A stretch of 64,000 nucleotides of DNA from Warburgia ugandensis (GCA_035236585.1 CP141132.1:52951880-53015879); one strand, 5' to 3'. Shown: positions 37,026 to 51,331, counted from the first letter of the stretch. The notes: generated from the sequence alone by a model not told the origin. A program made the numbers and translations.

Positions 37026-37094
<69 letters not shown>
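37026..37094. repeat. (TA)n(GA)n compound microsatellite
   Basis: About 25 bases of TA alternation followed directly by about 44 bases of GA. Confidence 0.97.
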
Positions 37095-37097
<3 letters not shown>

Positions 37098-37818
37098 ATT
37101 CTACTGCTAATTTACTATCTAAAAGTACTCGCCTATACAAAGGTTCTTCTTTTGTTTGGGAGATCATATTCCCACACCCCTTTTGGGACTAACGCCACAC
37201 TCACTTTTGAAATTTTGTCGTTCTTTTGGTTAAGGGCCCACTTTCATAATAATCTCGTTTGTTCATCTTAATTATTTGGCAATAGATGAGCCCTAGCCCA
37301 AACATCATATACATCATATGATTATACATTTTCCTTTCAAGGCTTTAAAATGAATAATACTAAAAATAGGTGAAAGAAAATCAATGTTTGAATCATTTGA
37401 ATATGAGACTTTTGAGAAATAGCCCATCTCTAACTAGATGCTAAAGATGAATGGTTTGGTCATATAAAAGAGTAGACCCCACATGTATTTTTATCACAAA
37501 ACTCCAAAAGAAGGTGTGGCATTAGTAGCAAAGGGGTGTCATCTTCTCCTCCAAGATCATCATTGGTCCTTCATTCAATTGCAAGAGCTATTTTACTTCT
37601 TGTCTATGCCATCATACATCTTTCTTTCAAAATATGAGAACATGTGTCGTTGGTAATAGCTCCCTTTTCTTTCTTAATGTTATACACCATGTATCCATGC
37701 ACAGCCACAAATCCTAGTTGCCAATGAGAGACTCCTCCTATGCCATTGTGTTCTTAGGCCTTAGTTATATTTGATACTCTTCTAAACCTCTAGATTTAAC
37801 ATATATCATTGAGGACTA

Positions 37819-40076
37819 TGGTATAGCTTTAAAATTACTTAGAAGTGCATGAATCAATTGTAGTAGATATACGCAAGCAAGGTCAATTCCATGAGGATTC
37901 TCACATATTTGTATGTTGGTTGGATCTTATTTAAATTGCTAATCTAAACAAAGAGAGATTGAATTTCATCTAAACTAGGAATGTAAATAACTTGGAAATA
38001 GAAACATTAATAGAATTAGAAACTATAACTATGGAAACTTTTTAAAACAAAACTTTCCTAAAAAGTAACTTAAAAACTTTCTAAAAACTAGAATTAGAAA
38101 CTACCTAAAGCTAATCTAGAGATGCAATAACCTTAAACAACAATCAAAGAAACCCTAGACATGAACTACCTTATTCTAAAACATGCAAAACTAAATGAAC
38201 AACATCAAGATTGGTGCGCATCTAACTTGAAGGAAAGACAACATGTTGCACATGAAACCTAAGATCATGCATATAACAATTAAAGGAAAACATGCATGAA
38301 AATATAAGTGAAGGGTGTGCATGATTATTAAGGGAAAAATGCATGGAAACTAAGAAATAAACATGGGATTGAATGGACTGCTTCGCATGGGAATTAAACA
38401 TGAAAATTGTGCATTAACTAAATAATTTTATTAAATTGAATTCCTTGCAAAAAGGCTGTCTATGAACATAGGAATCATAACAAGTAAAGTGTGCATTATT
38501 CATGGCATAAATTTACAAGGTATTGACTTCAAAAGAGATGTAATCCAATGTCCAAAGATGTATAAATGTGAACCCGAAAGAGAACCAAAGGAAAAGATGA
38601 GAAGGAAAGCAATGGAAATGCAAGGAAGTAAAGAGATTCAAGGAACGATTAACTTGATCTAAGGACTATTATCTCTTGGCTATCACTACAAGAAATTAGT
38701 GACCCTTGGATGCAAGGATCTGAAGCTTAGAATTAGAGGCAAACAAGCAAAGAAAGAAACACATAAACAAGGAATTACAGCAAGCAACACATGATGAAAA
38801 GAAGCATGAAACCAATCTATACTTAGAAGGAAAGGAACATGGAATTGCTAGAAAGGAATGAGGCATGGAGACTTCACCAAATAGGGGCATCACAACCCTA
38901 AGGAGCTTGCCCAAGGATGGAGGCATGGAGAAGAATGGAAGGGAGATGGGGGTTGGCATGGAAGACATGCCCAAGAGTGGGGTGTGGAGGACCTCCTCTT
39001 CTTATATGATGTTCCATCTTTTCTAAAAAGATAAGATTTAGTAAATTCTCTCCCTAGGAAAATAGGTAAGAGATAAGATAGGATAGTTAACTTATATTCT
39101 ATGAAGATGCTAGGAATGTGGGATATTAGGAAGGTGAGTGGAAAGTGGAAAGGAGATGAGGTGGAAAGATAACAAGTGATGGAATTAGAAAGTGTAACAT
39201 CTAAGGAGGGGAGGCACCACTTTGCAAAGGAGAATTGCATGGAACACCCCTCTAGAGATACATCACATGGAAGGTTAGAAAGAGAGAGGAAAGAGGGAGG
39301 AAAGAGAGGGAAAGATGGAGAAATACAAAGAGAGAGAGAAAGTTTAAAAGATTAAGGACTCTTCTTCTCAATGGTCCACCTTGCATGTACATCTTCCCAT
39401 GCATGATACTCATCCAACTTCCTTCTAACTATCCTCTTGAAAATTCATAATTTCTTTTATAGGTTAACTGCTTGTGATCTCCTCTATTCATGTGGCATAT
39501 CTTATTTGGCTTAAATGGGTCACTTTGATGGTTTCTCGCTTGGTGGCTTGAGTGGCTTAAATGACTTAATTCCTTGGCTTCATAGCTTGAATTACTTGGC
39601 TTCTCCTAACATGGCTCATGTCGTTTTCATGCATGGCTTCAATTCTCATGTAAAGGTGGGAATTGCATGGTTTGTCCATGGGCCCCTTCTAGTTACCTTT
39701 GATTCTTTCCATTGCTACTTGAACTCAATTGCTTTTCTTAAGATGATCTTGAACCTTGCTTGAGCTTCGTAATGATGAAGTTTATGTCTTAGCTCTTTGA
39801 TCTAATCTTGCTACTCCATCATATTATGATTGATCTCAACTGTTGGATCATTTTTTCAATACCTACAAAAGATTAAAAACCCTAATTAAATCCTAGAAAA
39901 TTATGATTATTTACATACTGTGGATTAGCTTCTAAAAATGAAAATATCAAACTTTTAAATCATTAGCTTAGAAATATGTGTTATGAATTTCAAATATATA
40001 TATAGAGTAATGCCTATAATTTATAACACATCGACTACTAATTGGATAATTTTTATACAAAATTGAATGCTTATCA
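37819..40076 (-). repeat. Athila-type LTR (Athila-C), possibly solo
   Basis: Plus strand starts tggtatagctttaaaattac and ends ttgaatgcttatca. It follows the same order as the Athila-A LTR: agtgcatgaatc, ggaaaacttt runs, tgcatggaa, 'tggctt' phrases, tataacacat.gacta.taattgg, then tttttatacaaaattg. I see no primer site to the left and no polypurine tract to the right, so it may be a solo LTR; but I found no clean target duplication. Confidence 0.7.
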
Positions 40077-40765
40077 AATAATAATAGCAAATATCACCCA
40101 TTTATAAGTTATTTAATATTTTTTAATAAAAGATGGTTGGGGTTTTTTTGAAAATCTCTCACTTACTTACTAAAACAATTTCAATCAAGGTAGAACCCAA
40201 TGACATCTTCCTCTTTAATTTTTCTCTAGATTGGGATCCATTCATTCTCTACTGGAGCCATTTCTACTCTAACACCATATGGAGCAAGGCACAGGCTATG
40301 TATGCTGCATTTGTCATGTGCCTATAATTGTAATTGGTTATTTCATATATATGGAAGGAAAAGTTGGGTAGTTGTTCAATGGAAATGGCTTTGGGTGTTG
40401 GGGGAGGGAGGGTGCAATGAGACAAACTCATGCCCATGTGGCAAATGAGGGCTTATGAAGTATTTATTATGGCAAAGTGTCACAATTACTTTCACAAGGA
40501 ATGCTAGGCCAAAGGCCACATAGGGCATTTCCTTAGAAGCTCCTATTATTTTTTTCATGAAGGGCCCCACCTTTAATGATCAAACCATTAATCTAATTGC
40601 TTTTAGCTTAGATATCTAGTATTTCAAATATCAAACATATAGGATAGTTCTGACTTCTGAAAAAGGTATAGCATTTTATCATAACAACATTTATAAATTA
40701 TATATAAATAATGGTTCAAATTCTAGTCCTAAAAGTATGGCGTTAGGATGCTAAGGTGGGTGTGG
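40077..40765. other. Region without a recognised gene, perhaps interior of Athila-D
   Basis: About 690 bases, AT-rich. The last bases (gctaaggtgggtgtgg) look like a polypurine tract in front of the plus-strand LTR at 40766, so at least the right end may belong to that element. Two 64-residue frames (40133-40327 plus, 40376-40570 minus) have no recognisable domain. Confidence 0.45.
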
Positions 40766-41299
40766 TGATAAGTAACCAATTTTCTATAAAAAGTACTCAA
40801 TCAGTAGTTCATGTGTTATAAATTATAGGGCATTAATCCAGGATTTTTCCAAAATTCATGACACAAGCATTTCTGAGCTAATGATTCGAAAGTTTGATAT
40901 TTTAGAAGTTTTGAATCTAATTTAAAGTATGTAAATTATCTTATTTTTTTAGGTATTAATTAGGGTTCGTGATCTTTTGTAGGTGTTAAAAGGATGATCC
41001 AACAACCAAGATAGCTTAAGATGAGAATCAATGATCAAGATCAAACTTAGAGGTTCGGGGACCCATTTTCCAATATTTAAAATATCAAACAAGGTTCACA
41101 ATTATTATAGGGCAACCAAATGAAGTTCAAGAAAGCAATTGGAAAAACCAAAGGTGATTAGAAATGAGCCATGCAATTCCACCACCATTGCATGAGAATT
41201 CAAGCCATGTGAGCCATCAAGGAAAAGGTAGGAGAAGCCAAGCAATGTAAGCCATGAAGCCAAGGATGTGAGCCATGAAGCTACCAAGTTAGAAGCCAT

Positions 41300-43910
41300 T
41301 GTTGTTATTTTAAATAAAACTTGCAAGTGCACGAATCCTTTGTAATATAGTACATTAGTGAGGTCGATCCCATGAGGAGTGGAACTAATGTCCCTACTTT
41401 AAACTATCTAACCTAACCAAAATTCAAGTGATTATAGTCCTCAACTAAGAATGAAAATTAACACATGAAATTGAAAAATAAGCAAAAAGAAGAAACATGC
41501 TAAATTGAAAACTTTCCTAAAACATGCACTTTTTAAAATTAAAACTCTCTTAAATTAAAAACTTCTAATTTTATGACTTTCCCAATTAAAAACTTTCCTC
41601 AATTGAAACTTTCTTAAAATACAATTTATCAACTTTCTTAAACATGAATGTAGCAACTAATCTAAAGAAAACATGACTGAACAAACTACTTTCCTTATCA
41701 TGCAAAACTAAGAAAACTAAGAAACCAAATCCACTATTTTAACAAGTGTGATAAAATCAATTACTTTCCACCTAAGTAAGATGCAAACTAATGGAAACTA
41801 ACTACAATTAAACAAGAAAAATAAATGAAAGCAATCACTAACAACAGTGAAAGGAAAACTACCCAAATAACAAACATGTAACCATGGAATGATATACATG
41901 ATTCATTGGATAGGAATAGATTTAATCAACTACTTTGGAAACCTAAGCATGCAATCTATTTCTAACATTAACTAAGCTATCTAATCTATTTCTAACATTA
42001 ACTAAGCTATCTAACAATCTAATTGGGCTTTTGAAAAATCAAGTGAACATGATTATATGGTGCTAGAAATTCACATAAACCATTCATGAAAAGAAATTCT
42101 AGGCAGTATAGCAATTGAATCATTCAATGAATAGAACATGTAAAACATAGCATTAGTTACTTCTAATGCAATCAAACATTCAATAATAAAGATGATTGAC
42201 TAATGGACACAAACATGAATTGAAAATTCCAACTAAATTCATTGAATCAAATCAAAAGTTCATCAACATAATACTCCATGCATGTAATCCAAATCTGAAA
42301 TTTAAATTTTGTTACAATGATGTTCACTTAATCTTAATTAATCCTTAATTACAAGCCAATTTCTTCTTCAATTGTTCTAACATTCACTCATGAAAAAGTA
42401 TGCTTGAAATCAAGGAAAACTCCTATGGAAATCTAAGGCAACAACTAGTGGAACTTAAGTAACCAAAGCTAGAAAATCAGGAGGGCCGAAAGAGAGAAAA
42501 TATGCAATGAAAGGTGAAGAATAAAACTATATTCAAGATGGCTTCCCTTAGCTATAACTCAAAGTGAAAACCAGCCTTGAATCTTAGTTTCTAAGGCAAG
42601 GAACAACAAAAGAGAACACAACAAAAAGCTAGCATGAAGGGAACTAAGGTAAACCAAAGTTAAGGAAAGATGAACTAACCTTGAAACATCAACTAGCAAC
42701 CACAAAAACCAGGGGTGGAGCACTTTGAAAAGATGCCTCATACCCTAGGCAAAGGGTGGCAGCACTTGAGTGGAATTCTAAAGTAAAAAGAGAGAAAGAG
42801 GGAAGCTAGGAAGCGGGCATCCTCCTCCCTAATGGAGGAGACATCTTTTCCTAAGTGGGAAAAGTCTTCTTCTCCTTAGATGTTGCTCGGTTTTTATTCT
42901 TATTCTCCTAATTTTTCTAGGTTGCCCTAATGCTAAGGTATGGTGGGCGGGGAAAGGGTAGGATTTCAAATAAGAAACTGAGTGGAAAGAGGTGGCTTCC
43001 TTAAGAAGGGGAGTAGTGGGAGATGCCACCTTTTTAGGGAGAGGCATCTCCCCCCTTCCAAAATTGTTGAAACGCCTACGTTTTAGGAAGGTGGGTGCGA
43101 ATGAGATGGGAAAGAGCTGGATGGTGTTAGGTAGAGAGTTTTGGCCAGCTTGGAAGTTTCCTAAGAGGGGCAATGAGATTTAGTTTTGGAAATTCGTATA
43201 AGGGTGAGGTGGAAATTAAGGAAATAGTGGGGGAAAGTGAGAAAAACACTAAAAATTGAATGCTCTTATCCCATTGGTCCACATGCCATCTTATTCTAAT
43301 AGATTTTCCTTAATTATCTTCAAAATATCTCACGGATAGCTCTCTTGAATCTCCTCCAATCCTAACCTTCCATTTAGCTTAGATTAATAGCTTAGATGGC
43401 TAACTTTGAATGCTCCATTGTCTAGGCTTCATGGCTGGCTTTGGAAGCTTTCTTGGCTTGACTTATTGGCTCAATCTATTGGCTTGAGTGGCTTGTTTGG
43501 TTTGTCTTAAATTCCTTATCTTTCCACCTTCTTTCATGGCTTATATGGCTAAGGTGGCTTAAGTGGCTTCCATGCAAAGATGGCGAGAATGCATGGCTTA
43601 CTTCATAGGCTTGCTTTGGCCATCCTTAGGTCCTTTAATTACATCCATTACTAGTACACAAGATGATCCTAACTTTTGATTTATGTTGACATGATGATTT
43701 TGAGGCTTTGACTCAATCTTTTAATCTTGATCTTCAATTTCATTCCTATCAATCTCAGTCATTGGATCACCATCTTACTTCCTACAAAAAGTGAAAAATC
43801 CTAATTAAATCCTAGAAAAATATGATTAATCATATAACTAATCTGGATTAGCTTATAAACCTACAAAATATTGAAATTTTGGGTTATTAGGTCAAAAATG
43901 CATTCGTTAC
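41300..43910 (-). repeat. Athila-B left LTR
   Basis: Begins about tgttattttaaataaaac with cttgcaagtgcacgaatc and continues colinearly with 46772 onward (gaggtcgatcccatgag, aacatgctaaattgaaaac, tgaatgctcttatc, catgccatcttattctaat). Confidence 0.8.
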
Positions 43911-46749
43911 ACCCAGACATGGCCTCTTGGTAACTAATCTAACGATATAATCCTAGACCTAATACTAAGAATGAAATGGCAAGATTTCTCATGCCACTTC
44001 AAAACCTCATAGCAGTCTATATATTTCCTCTACCTTGAAATTTTAAGTGGTGGTAACAATATGACACAATAAACCACTATGATTTTGAATGTTGTAGGAC
44101 CATATTGATGATCCCCTATTTTCAGTATTTCACAGTAGTCAATATAATTCCTCCACCTAGTATTTTGAGGTGGTGGTAATATGATGACAATGTGAACTTT
44201 CATGAAATTGCATTATATTGGACCAAATTTAGGGTTAACATTACCCATTATATTCACCTTAACTTTTTCCTCTAATTCCATGACATTGTCCTAAAATAGG
44301 GGTATAAGTGGACTCTGCCCTTCCCAAAAAGGTTCTTCTTATATTCTTAGAGGAGAGGACATGGTTTGACATAAACCCTGGCTATCTTCAAATTTATACC
44401 CTAGAATTGGTTGATGTAGGGTGTGCATATTAATTAACTCTTTTTCTTCCTATTTAGATGGCATAGGTAAGGTTTCAAATGGGCCCACATAACTATTTTG
44501 TGTATCTTCAAATAAGGTTTGTAGGTCCCAATCAAGTACATCTTCTATAGTGCAAGGCTCAATTTGAATTTCAGGACTTGTGGGGGTTTCTACTCTAGCT
44601 TGCCATTAACAAGTGTCCATTAAAGACATAGTATCCAATAACTTGTTCACCTCCTTAATGGATGTGTCTTCATCAATCATAAAAATAAGTGAGACAAATT
44701 TAGAGGATATGGGTTGGATGTTTCTACAATTTCACTCTCTTCAACAATTACAGTCTCTTCATCATAATTGTAACAAGGATTAGAACATGGCTCAAGTAGA
44801 GTTGAGTGGGAGATTTCTATGGATGGTTGTAGACTTTTTGACTCAAAATGATCATAAGAGACTTCCATCCTATTATTAGTAACAAATGGCTCTTCAGTAT
44901 CCCTAATTTGTTGTATTTTCTTAATCCTTTTTATACATTTAGAAGTGTTTCTTTCAGTATTTTTCCATATTGGTTTCATTTCCTCAATTCATTCTTCCCT
45001 CTATTGTTTTATTTCCTCGTATAGCTTTTTAATAGCAGCCATGGTTTGTTTCATTCTCTCAAAAAATTGCTACATATTCTCTTTTAATGGTTGTTCTTCA
45101 TACTGTAGAGGAAACGACTCGTAGGGTTGGTATTGCTGTGGTATTTGGGTACTGAAAAAGGGTTGAGCAAGTTGAACCCGTGATAGTTGACCCTAATAAT
45201 TTGAATAATCATGGTAGTGTTGATAAGGGTGAGACCATTATGCTTCTTCTTTATATTGGTAATCCTAATACCATGGTTGTTCATGATTCATAACCCATCC
45301 ATTATAGTTTGTCCTAGGATAATAATCATTGCTAGGGCAATGAATGCATTAGGTGCATCTCTAGCTCCTAATAATAACTATTGTATGTGGAGCTTCTTGG
45401 CCATGAAGGAGTGGGATGGGGATGCTTAGAATAGGTATAATTATGATACTAAGGTTGTCATGTGGCTTACCTATAAGCTATTATCCTAAACAATTGACTT
45501 TTCATAATATCTAGTCTATCCATTGATGTATCTATGAAGTCTATCTCCTTCTTAATAGGCCTATGTTCTCAACTTTGTATACAAAGAAACAAATCATTAT
45601 ATATAATGAATGAGTTTTTTTTTTTTTTTTTAGGTATGAATTGAAAAACCCTAACTATATGAAACCTAAATGCTAGTCCTAATTTAAATGATGCACAATC
45701 AAATCCTATTATCCACTAATCAAGCAATTTCTTGATTATCTTTGCTTAGTACATAGGTAGTAGCTTCTTAGACCTAGATCTAAACAACTCCTCCTATCCA
45801 AATTTGACTACTGCTTACTAGTTAGGTTTTGCTCAAAATTGGTTAATATAATTCCCGTGTTAAGAGGTGTTTAGACCTCAACTAATGTCAATAAAAGGTG
45901 TGGAAAAATCACTTAGATTTTAAGACACCCACTATAACCATAGTGCTCAGAAGCCACTAAAGTGATAGTAGATCGTGTCCATCTAAAAGGGTCCTATGAG
46001 CTCGATACCCTAAGTATCTTTCTACTTGATTTTAAAGTTAAATTCAAGGGTTGGGATTGTGGCATATAAGGATATTGATTGATTCCTAGGTGAGCTAAGA
46101 AGCTGGTGATGAAATCCAATCCTTATCTTATAAGGGTTCCTTGAGGCTCTTACTGACATTGATTCCATTCCACTATAAAGTTGTAAATATGCAATGCAAT
46201 ACAAAATCAAACTAATGCAACCTATATGCTATCCAACCAAGCTTAGATAGGTGCTCTAATGCAACAATCCTAAGTAAAGATGCAATAATTATCAATTAAT
46301 GGTCCTAATCTTTATGAATTATACTAACATTCCAAATGCAAATTATCCTAAAAATTAAAATTTGAGTGACAGATACTCATAGTGAGGGCTCAGATGATGA
46401 GCTAGTGTGGGCCACCATACCCCCCACTTGTCTTGTATTATTACAACCCATTTAAAATTAAATAATAAATAAATTACAATGTACCATGGTTCTCAATAAA
46501 AGTTTCACTCAAATTCTAATTTAGGAAAGCAATAAAACCTAATCTATGATGATGAAGCCGTGGCCTAGAGGATCACCACTGCTCCTTTGTCCATTTCCCT
46601 CACACAAAAATTAAAGAAAGATGGTCAATATGAGGAAAATAGCAACAAATGTAAAAAGTATGCAAAAAACCTAACCTAATGCACCTAAACCTAGACTAGA
46701 GGAAACTAACCTAAAGTATGGAACACTACACAAATTGTTGTAACTCTCT
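43911..46749 (-). other. Athila-B interior: leader and gag-like remnant
   Basis: Right part (45862-46042) shares the leader segment also found in Athila-A and in the Tekay-1 LTR. Minus-strand frames at 44677-44979 and 45084-45284 are asparagine/serine-rich (YHSNTNPTSRF) and may derive from a gag-like frame; a glutamate-rich stretch (DEETVIVEESEIVE) is of unknown role. A T-run lies at 45615-45631. No pol motif recognised. Fossil. Confidence 0.55.
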
Positions 46750-46768
46750 AGCAACAACGCCAAAAACT
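46750..46768 (-). other. Athila-B primer-binding site
   Basis: Minus strand AGTTTTTGGCGTTGTTGCTA, the Athila/Tat type of primer site, four bases from the LTR edge at 46772. Confidence 0.8.
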
Positions 46769-46771
46769 TAT

Positions 46772-49454
46772 TGTTTTAAGTAAACTCATAACCGCATGAA
46801 TTGTTTGCAATATAGCACACTAGTGAGGTCGATCCCATGAGAAGTTGAACTAATGTGATGCTAGAGATCCCTACTTTAAACAATCTAACCTTACCAAAAT
46901 TCAAGTGATTTTTGTCGTAAACTAAGAATGAAAATTAACACATGAAATTAGAAACTAAGCAAAAACAAGAAACATGCTAAATTGAAAACTTTCCTAAAAC
47001 ATGCACTTTCTTAAATTAAATTTTTTTAATTTTATGACTTTCCTAATTAAAAGCTTTCCTAAATTGAAACTTTCTTAAAATGCAATTTATTAACTTTTCT
47101 AAACATGAAAGGAATAAGTAATCTAAGGAAAACATGCTTGAACAAACTACTTTCCTAATCATGCAAAACTAAGAAAACTAAGCAACCAAATCAACTATTT
47201 TAACAAGTTTGACAAAATTAATTACCTTCCAACTAACTAAGATGCAAACTAATGGAATCTAACTACAACTAAACAAGAGAAATAAATGAAAGCAATCACT
47301 AACAACAATGAAAGGAAAATTACTCAAATAACAAACATGTAACCATGGAATGATATTCATGATTCATTGGATAGAAATAGATTTAATCAACTACTTTGGA
47401 AACCTAAGCATGCAATATATTTCTAACATTAACTAAGGTATCTAACAATCTAAATGGGCTATTGAAAAATCAAGTGAATATGATTATATGGTGCTGGAAA
47501 TTCACACAAACCATTCATGAAAAGAAATTCTAGTAGCATGGTAATTGAATCATTCAATGAATAGAACATGTAAAACATAGAATTAATCACTTCTAATGCA
47601 ATCAAACATTCAATAACAAAGATGATTGACTGCTAGACACAAACATGAATTGAAAATTTCAACTAAATTCATTGAATCAAATCAAAAGTTCATCAACATA
47701 ATACTCCATAAACCAAATATGAAATTTAAATTTTATTACAATGATGTTCACTTAATCTTAATCAATCCTTAATTACAAGCCAATTTCTTCTTCAATTGTT
47801 CCAACATTCACTCATGAATAAGCATGCTTGAAATCAAGGAAAAATCCTATGGAAAACTAAGGCGACATCCAATGGAACTTAAGCAACCAAGGCTAGAAAA
47901 TCAAGAGGGCTGAAAGAAAATAAAGATGTAATGAAAGGTGAAGAACAAAACTAGATATAAGATGATTTCCCTTGGCTATCACTCCAAGAGAAAACTAGCC
48001 TTGAATCTTAGTTTCTAAGGCAAGGAATAACAAAAGAGAACAACATAAAAAGCTAGCATGAAGGGAACGAAGGTAAATCAAAGTTAAGGTAAGAAGAACT
48101 AACCTTGAAACATCAACCAACAACTACAAAAACCAAGCATGGAGCACTTTGAAAGGATGCCTCATACCCTAGGCAAAGAGAGGCAGCACCTAAGGAGTGG
48201 AATTCTAAAGTAAAAAGAGAGAAAGAAGGAAGCTAGGAAGAGGGCGTCCTCCTCCCTAATGGAGGAGGCATATTTTCCTAAGAGGGAAAGGTCTTCTTTT
48301 GCTTGGATGTTGCTGGGTTTTTATGCTTATTCTCCTAATTTTTCTAGGTTTCCCTAATGCTAAGGTATGGTAGGGATTAAAATGTTTCAAATTGAATGGC
48401 TAGGATGGGGGTGAGGGTAGGATATCAAATAGGAAAGTGAGTGGAAGGAGGTGGCTGCCTTATGAAAGGGAGTAGGTGGGAGACGCCATCTTTTTAGGAA
48501 GGGCTTCTCCCCTCTTCCAAAATCATTGAAATACCTATGTTTTAGGAAAGTGGGCTTGGAATTTTGATGGGACAGATATGGAGGGTGTTGGCTAGAGTGT
48601 TTTGGTTTTGGGAAGTTTCTAAGAGGTGGAATGAGATAGAGTTTTGGAAATTTGCAGTGCATCTTAAGGGTGAGGTGAAAATTAAGGGAAAATAAGGGAA
48701 AAGTGAGGCAAACACTAAAGATTGAATGCTCTTATCTCATTGGTACACATGCCATCTTATTCTAATATATTTTCCTTAATTATCTTCAAAATATCTCATG
48801 GATAACTCTCTTGAATCTCCTCCAAACCTAGCCGCCCATTTAGCTTAGCTTGATGGCTTAGATGGCTAACTTTGAAAGCTCCATTAGCTAGGCTTCATTG
48901 CTAGCTTTGGAAGCTTTCTTGGCTCAATCCATTGGCTTGACTGGCTTGTATGGTTTGGCTTGAATTCCTTAACTTGCCACCTTCTTTCATGGCATATATG
49001 GCTAAGGTGGCTTAAGTGGCTTCCATGCAAAGGCGGTGGGAATGCATGACTTATTTCATGGGCCCACTTTGGCCATCTTTAGCTCCTTTAATCACATTCA
49101 TTATTGGTCCATAAGATGATCTTGGCCTTTGGTTTATATTGAAGTGATGATTTTGAGGCTTTGACTCAATCTTTTGATCTTGATCTTCAATTTCATGATG
49201 ATCAATCTCGCTATTGGATCACCATCTTACTTCATACAAAAGATGAAAATTCCTAATTTAATCCTAGAAAAACATGATTAATCATATAGTTACCTTATAT
49301 TAGCTTCTAGACCTTCAAAATATTAATCTTTTGGGTTATTAGGTTAAAAATGCATGTGTTACGAATATTGGTCAAAAAATCCTAATTTGCGCCCATAAGT
49401 TGTAATGTGTAACTAATTGGGTGGTTTTTATACAAAATTAAACACTTATCAACA
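46772..49454 (-). repeat. Athila-B right (5') LTR
   Basis: Starts tgttttaagtaaac and ends aacacttatca(aca) at 49451-49454; the last phrase ggtggtttttatacaaaatta matches other Athila LTR ends at 17650, 30770 and 40060. Confidence 0.82.
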
Positions 49455-51299
49455 ATTAAAGAAATCCAATTGAGCCACTTAAGAAAATTCAATATGGGTC
49501 CGCACATTTTGGGAACTTTCCATGCAAATTCCACTAGAAGAAAACATGAATTAAAGAAAAGAAATAAGAGGAAAGTACCAAGGGTAGGTGGCATGCTAAG
49601 GTGGATCAATAGGAGAAGAGCCTTAATCTTTAAACTTTCATTTTCTTCTTTCTCTTTTCCTCTCTTTTCCACCTTCTATTTTCTTTTTCAAGACTCCTCC
49701 ACGTCCTACCTTCTCATCCCCAAGTCTCTTAGGCAATCTCCCTTTTTAGTTTCCACTTTTCACTTCCTAGTTTCCACTTTCTTCCTCCTAGAGTCCTACT
49801 TCTAATTCCCTTCTCATCTTATCTCTATCTTTCCCTATCTTTATCACATATTCCCTTCTCCCTTAGGACTCTTTAGAAAGTACAAAACTCATCAAGAAAA
49901 GCATCCAAGGCATTCTAGGCATCACATAAGGAGTTCCACACCTCCCTCCATGCGGCTGGTCCTCCACACCTAGTTCCTTCCTTTCAACTCTTCAATGCAC
50001 CAAGTTCATAGGTCCTCTACAACCCCTCCATTGAAGCTAGATTTCACACCTATTTCAAGCTATGTTCAATGCAATTCAAAGCTAAGTTTCCATGCCTTCT
50101 TCTTGTTTTTTAACAGTTCATCCCTTTCTTTCCATATGCATAGTTCTTAGGTAAGTTCCTTATTGTTTTACGTTGATTTTGTGCTTTAGATCCTTGCATT
50201 CAAAGGGTACTAATCTCTTGTAGTGACATCCAAGAGAGAGTAGCCTTTGAATCAAGTTATTCATTCCTTGAAGTTCTTTAATTCCTTGTCTTTCCATTGT
50301 TTGTTCTCCCTTATTTTTCCTCTTATTTTGGTTCCCATCTTGCTTTTATTATCTAGCACAATTCTCTCCCTTGGTTCACATGCATGACCCTTGCTAGATA
50401 GTACTCAACTTGAGATTGAAGTCTAGATTATTTATTTTCATCATGTGCACCATTTTGTAATTATTTACATTCAATGAATGAGATTTAATTTCATGCGCAC
50501 TTTTCTTTCCATATTTCCAATGCACTTTCCGCTTTGATGCATGTTTGATTTGGTATGTTTGGTTGCATATTTAGTTTAGTTGTTTATTAATCATATTTAT
50601 GTTTTGATTTCATTATTTATGCTTAAATTAGTTGCATCCTCAAATTAGAGCTTAGCTTTTAGAATTATTTATGCTCCTAGTTTGCATGAGTTCCTTTCTT
50701 GAATACATGTTAGTTTGCTTTAGTTTAAATTTATGCATGTTTAAATTCTCAAATTGTTTTAAATTCATAGATTAATTCAATATCTATTTTGTCTAAGATA
50801 GTTCATCTAAATCAAGAACAAATTACATATAAATCCATGAGATTCGTCGAGGGATTGACCTTACTGGCATATATTTACTACTTTGATTCTTGTGCTTGTA
50901 CTAATATTAAAGCTACACCATGTGGGGTGCAGGTACTCATAAGTTCTTCCTCTTACAACTTGCAAATAATCACTTAAAGAGATCGAGCTTGGCTAGTTAT
51001 AAGTTCTCTTTTTTCCAAACTCGATAGGCAACTCCTTGAGATGCTATGACAAGTGCTAAACATCGTTAGACTTACGAGTTCTAAACATTCTTAGAAGTTA
51101 CAAGATTTCACTTATCGTGTAAACAAGGCCCATTTGAGTTTCGTCGTAGTCCTTTCTTAAAAGCTTAAACTTATAATTCTTGAAGCAACAATTCTCTTTT
51201 TTCAATGTGGGTACCATACATTCTCGCTCATCTAAATCCTCCTTTCACTGCCACCCCTATTCAATGTGGGAACCATGTGAGTTTTGTAGTAGGATCCAC

Positions 51300-51331
51300 C
51301 CTCTCTCTCTATCTCTCTCTCTCTCTCTTCC
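51300..51331. repeat. (CT)n-rich microsatellite
   Basis: ctctctctct runs with a single interruption about 0.5 kb upstream of the K+ channel start codon. CT-rich tracts are common in plant core promoters and leaders. Confidence 0.85.

Larger units (their letters stand above)
35278..37818. other. Region without a recognised gene
   Basis: AT-rich sequence between Tekay-3 and an Athila-type LTR. It holds an imperfect tandem duplication (35484-35816), a short 27-bp duplication (35925-35978) and a TA/GA microsatellite (37026-37094). The phrase ggctctaataccatatta near 35635 resembles a reversed tRNA-Met primer site, so a small decayed retroelement is possible. No exon-like sequence recognised. Confidence 0.6.
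41300..49454 (-). mobile_element. Athila-B: short Athila-like element without recognisable pol
   Basis: Two similar LTRs (41300-43910 and 46772-about 49454; roughly 90% alike by eye) flank a 2.9-kb interior. Next to the right LTR the minus strand has an Athila-type primer site, so the element is on the minus strand. The interior has a leader and a gag-like low-complexity part but no RT or integrase that I can see: a non-autonomous or heavily reduced element, broken. It sits in the plus-strand LTR Athila-D. Outer edges are uncertain by a few bases and I see no clean target duplication. Confidence 0.78.
40766..50917 (+). repeat. Athila-D: plus-strand Athila-type LTR split by Athila-B
   Basis: Starts tgataagtaacc at 40766 and runs to 41299; it resumes at about 49455 and ends aatattaaagctaca at 50917, for about 2.0 kb in total. 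The end matches the reverse complement of the Athila-A LTR edge (TGTAACTTTAATATT). Sequence on both sides of the insertion reads on from one piece to the other (agccat..., gagccacttaag, aggtggatcaat, agccttaatctttaaact). The right end lies about 0.9 kb upstream of the K+ channel start codon. Confidence 0.78.

Noticed and set aside
36970-37271. Open frames with YIYIYI/RERERE or SLSLSL repeats
   Set aside because: Direct translations of the TA/GA microsatellite.
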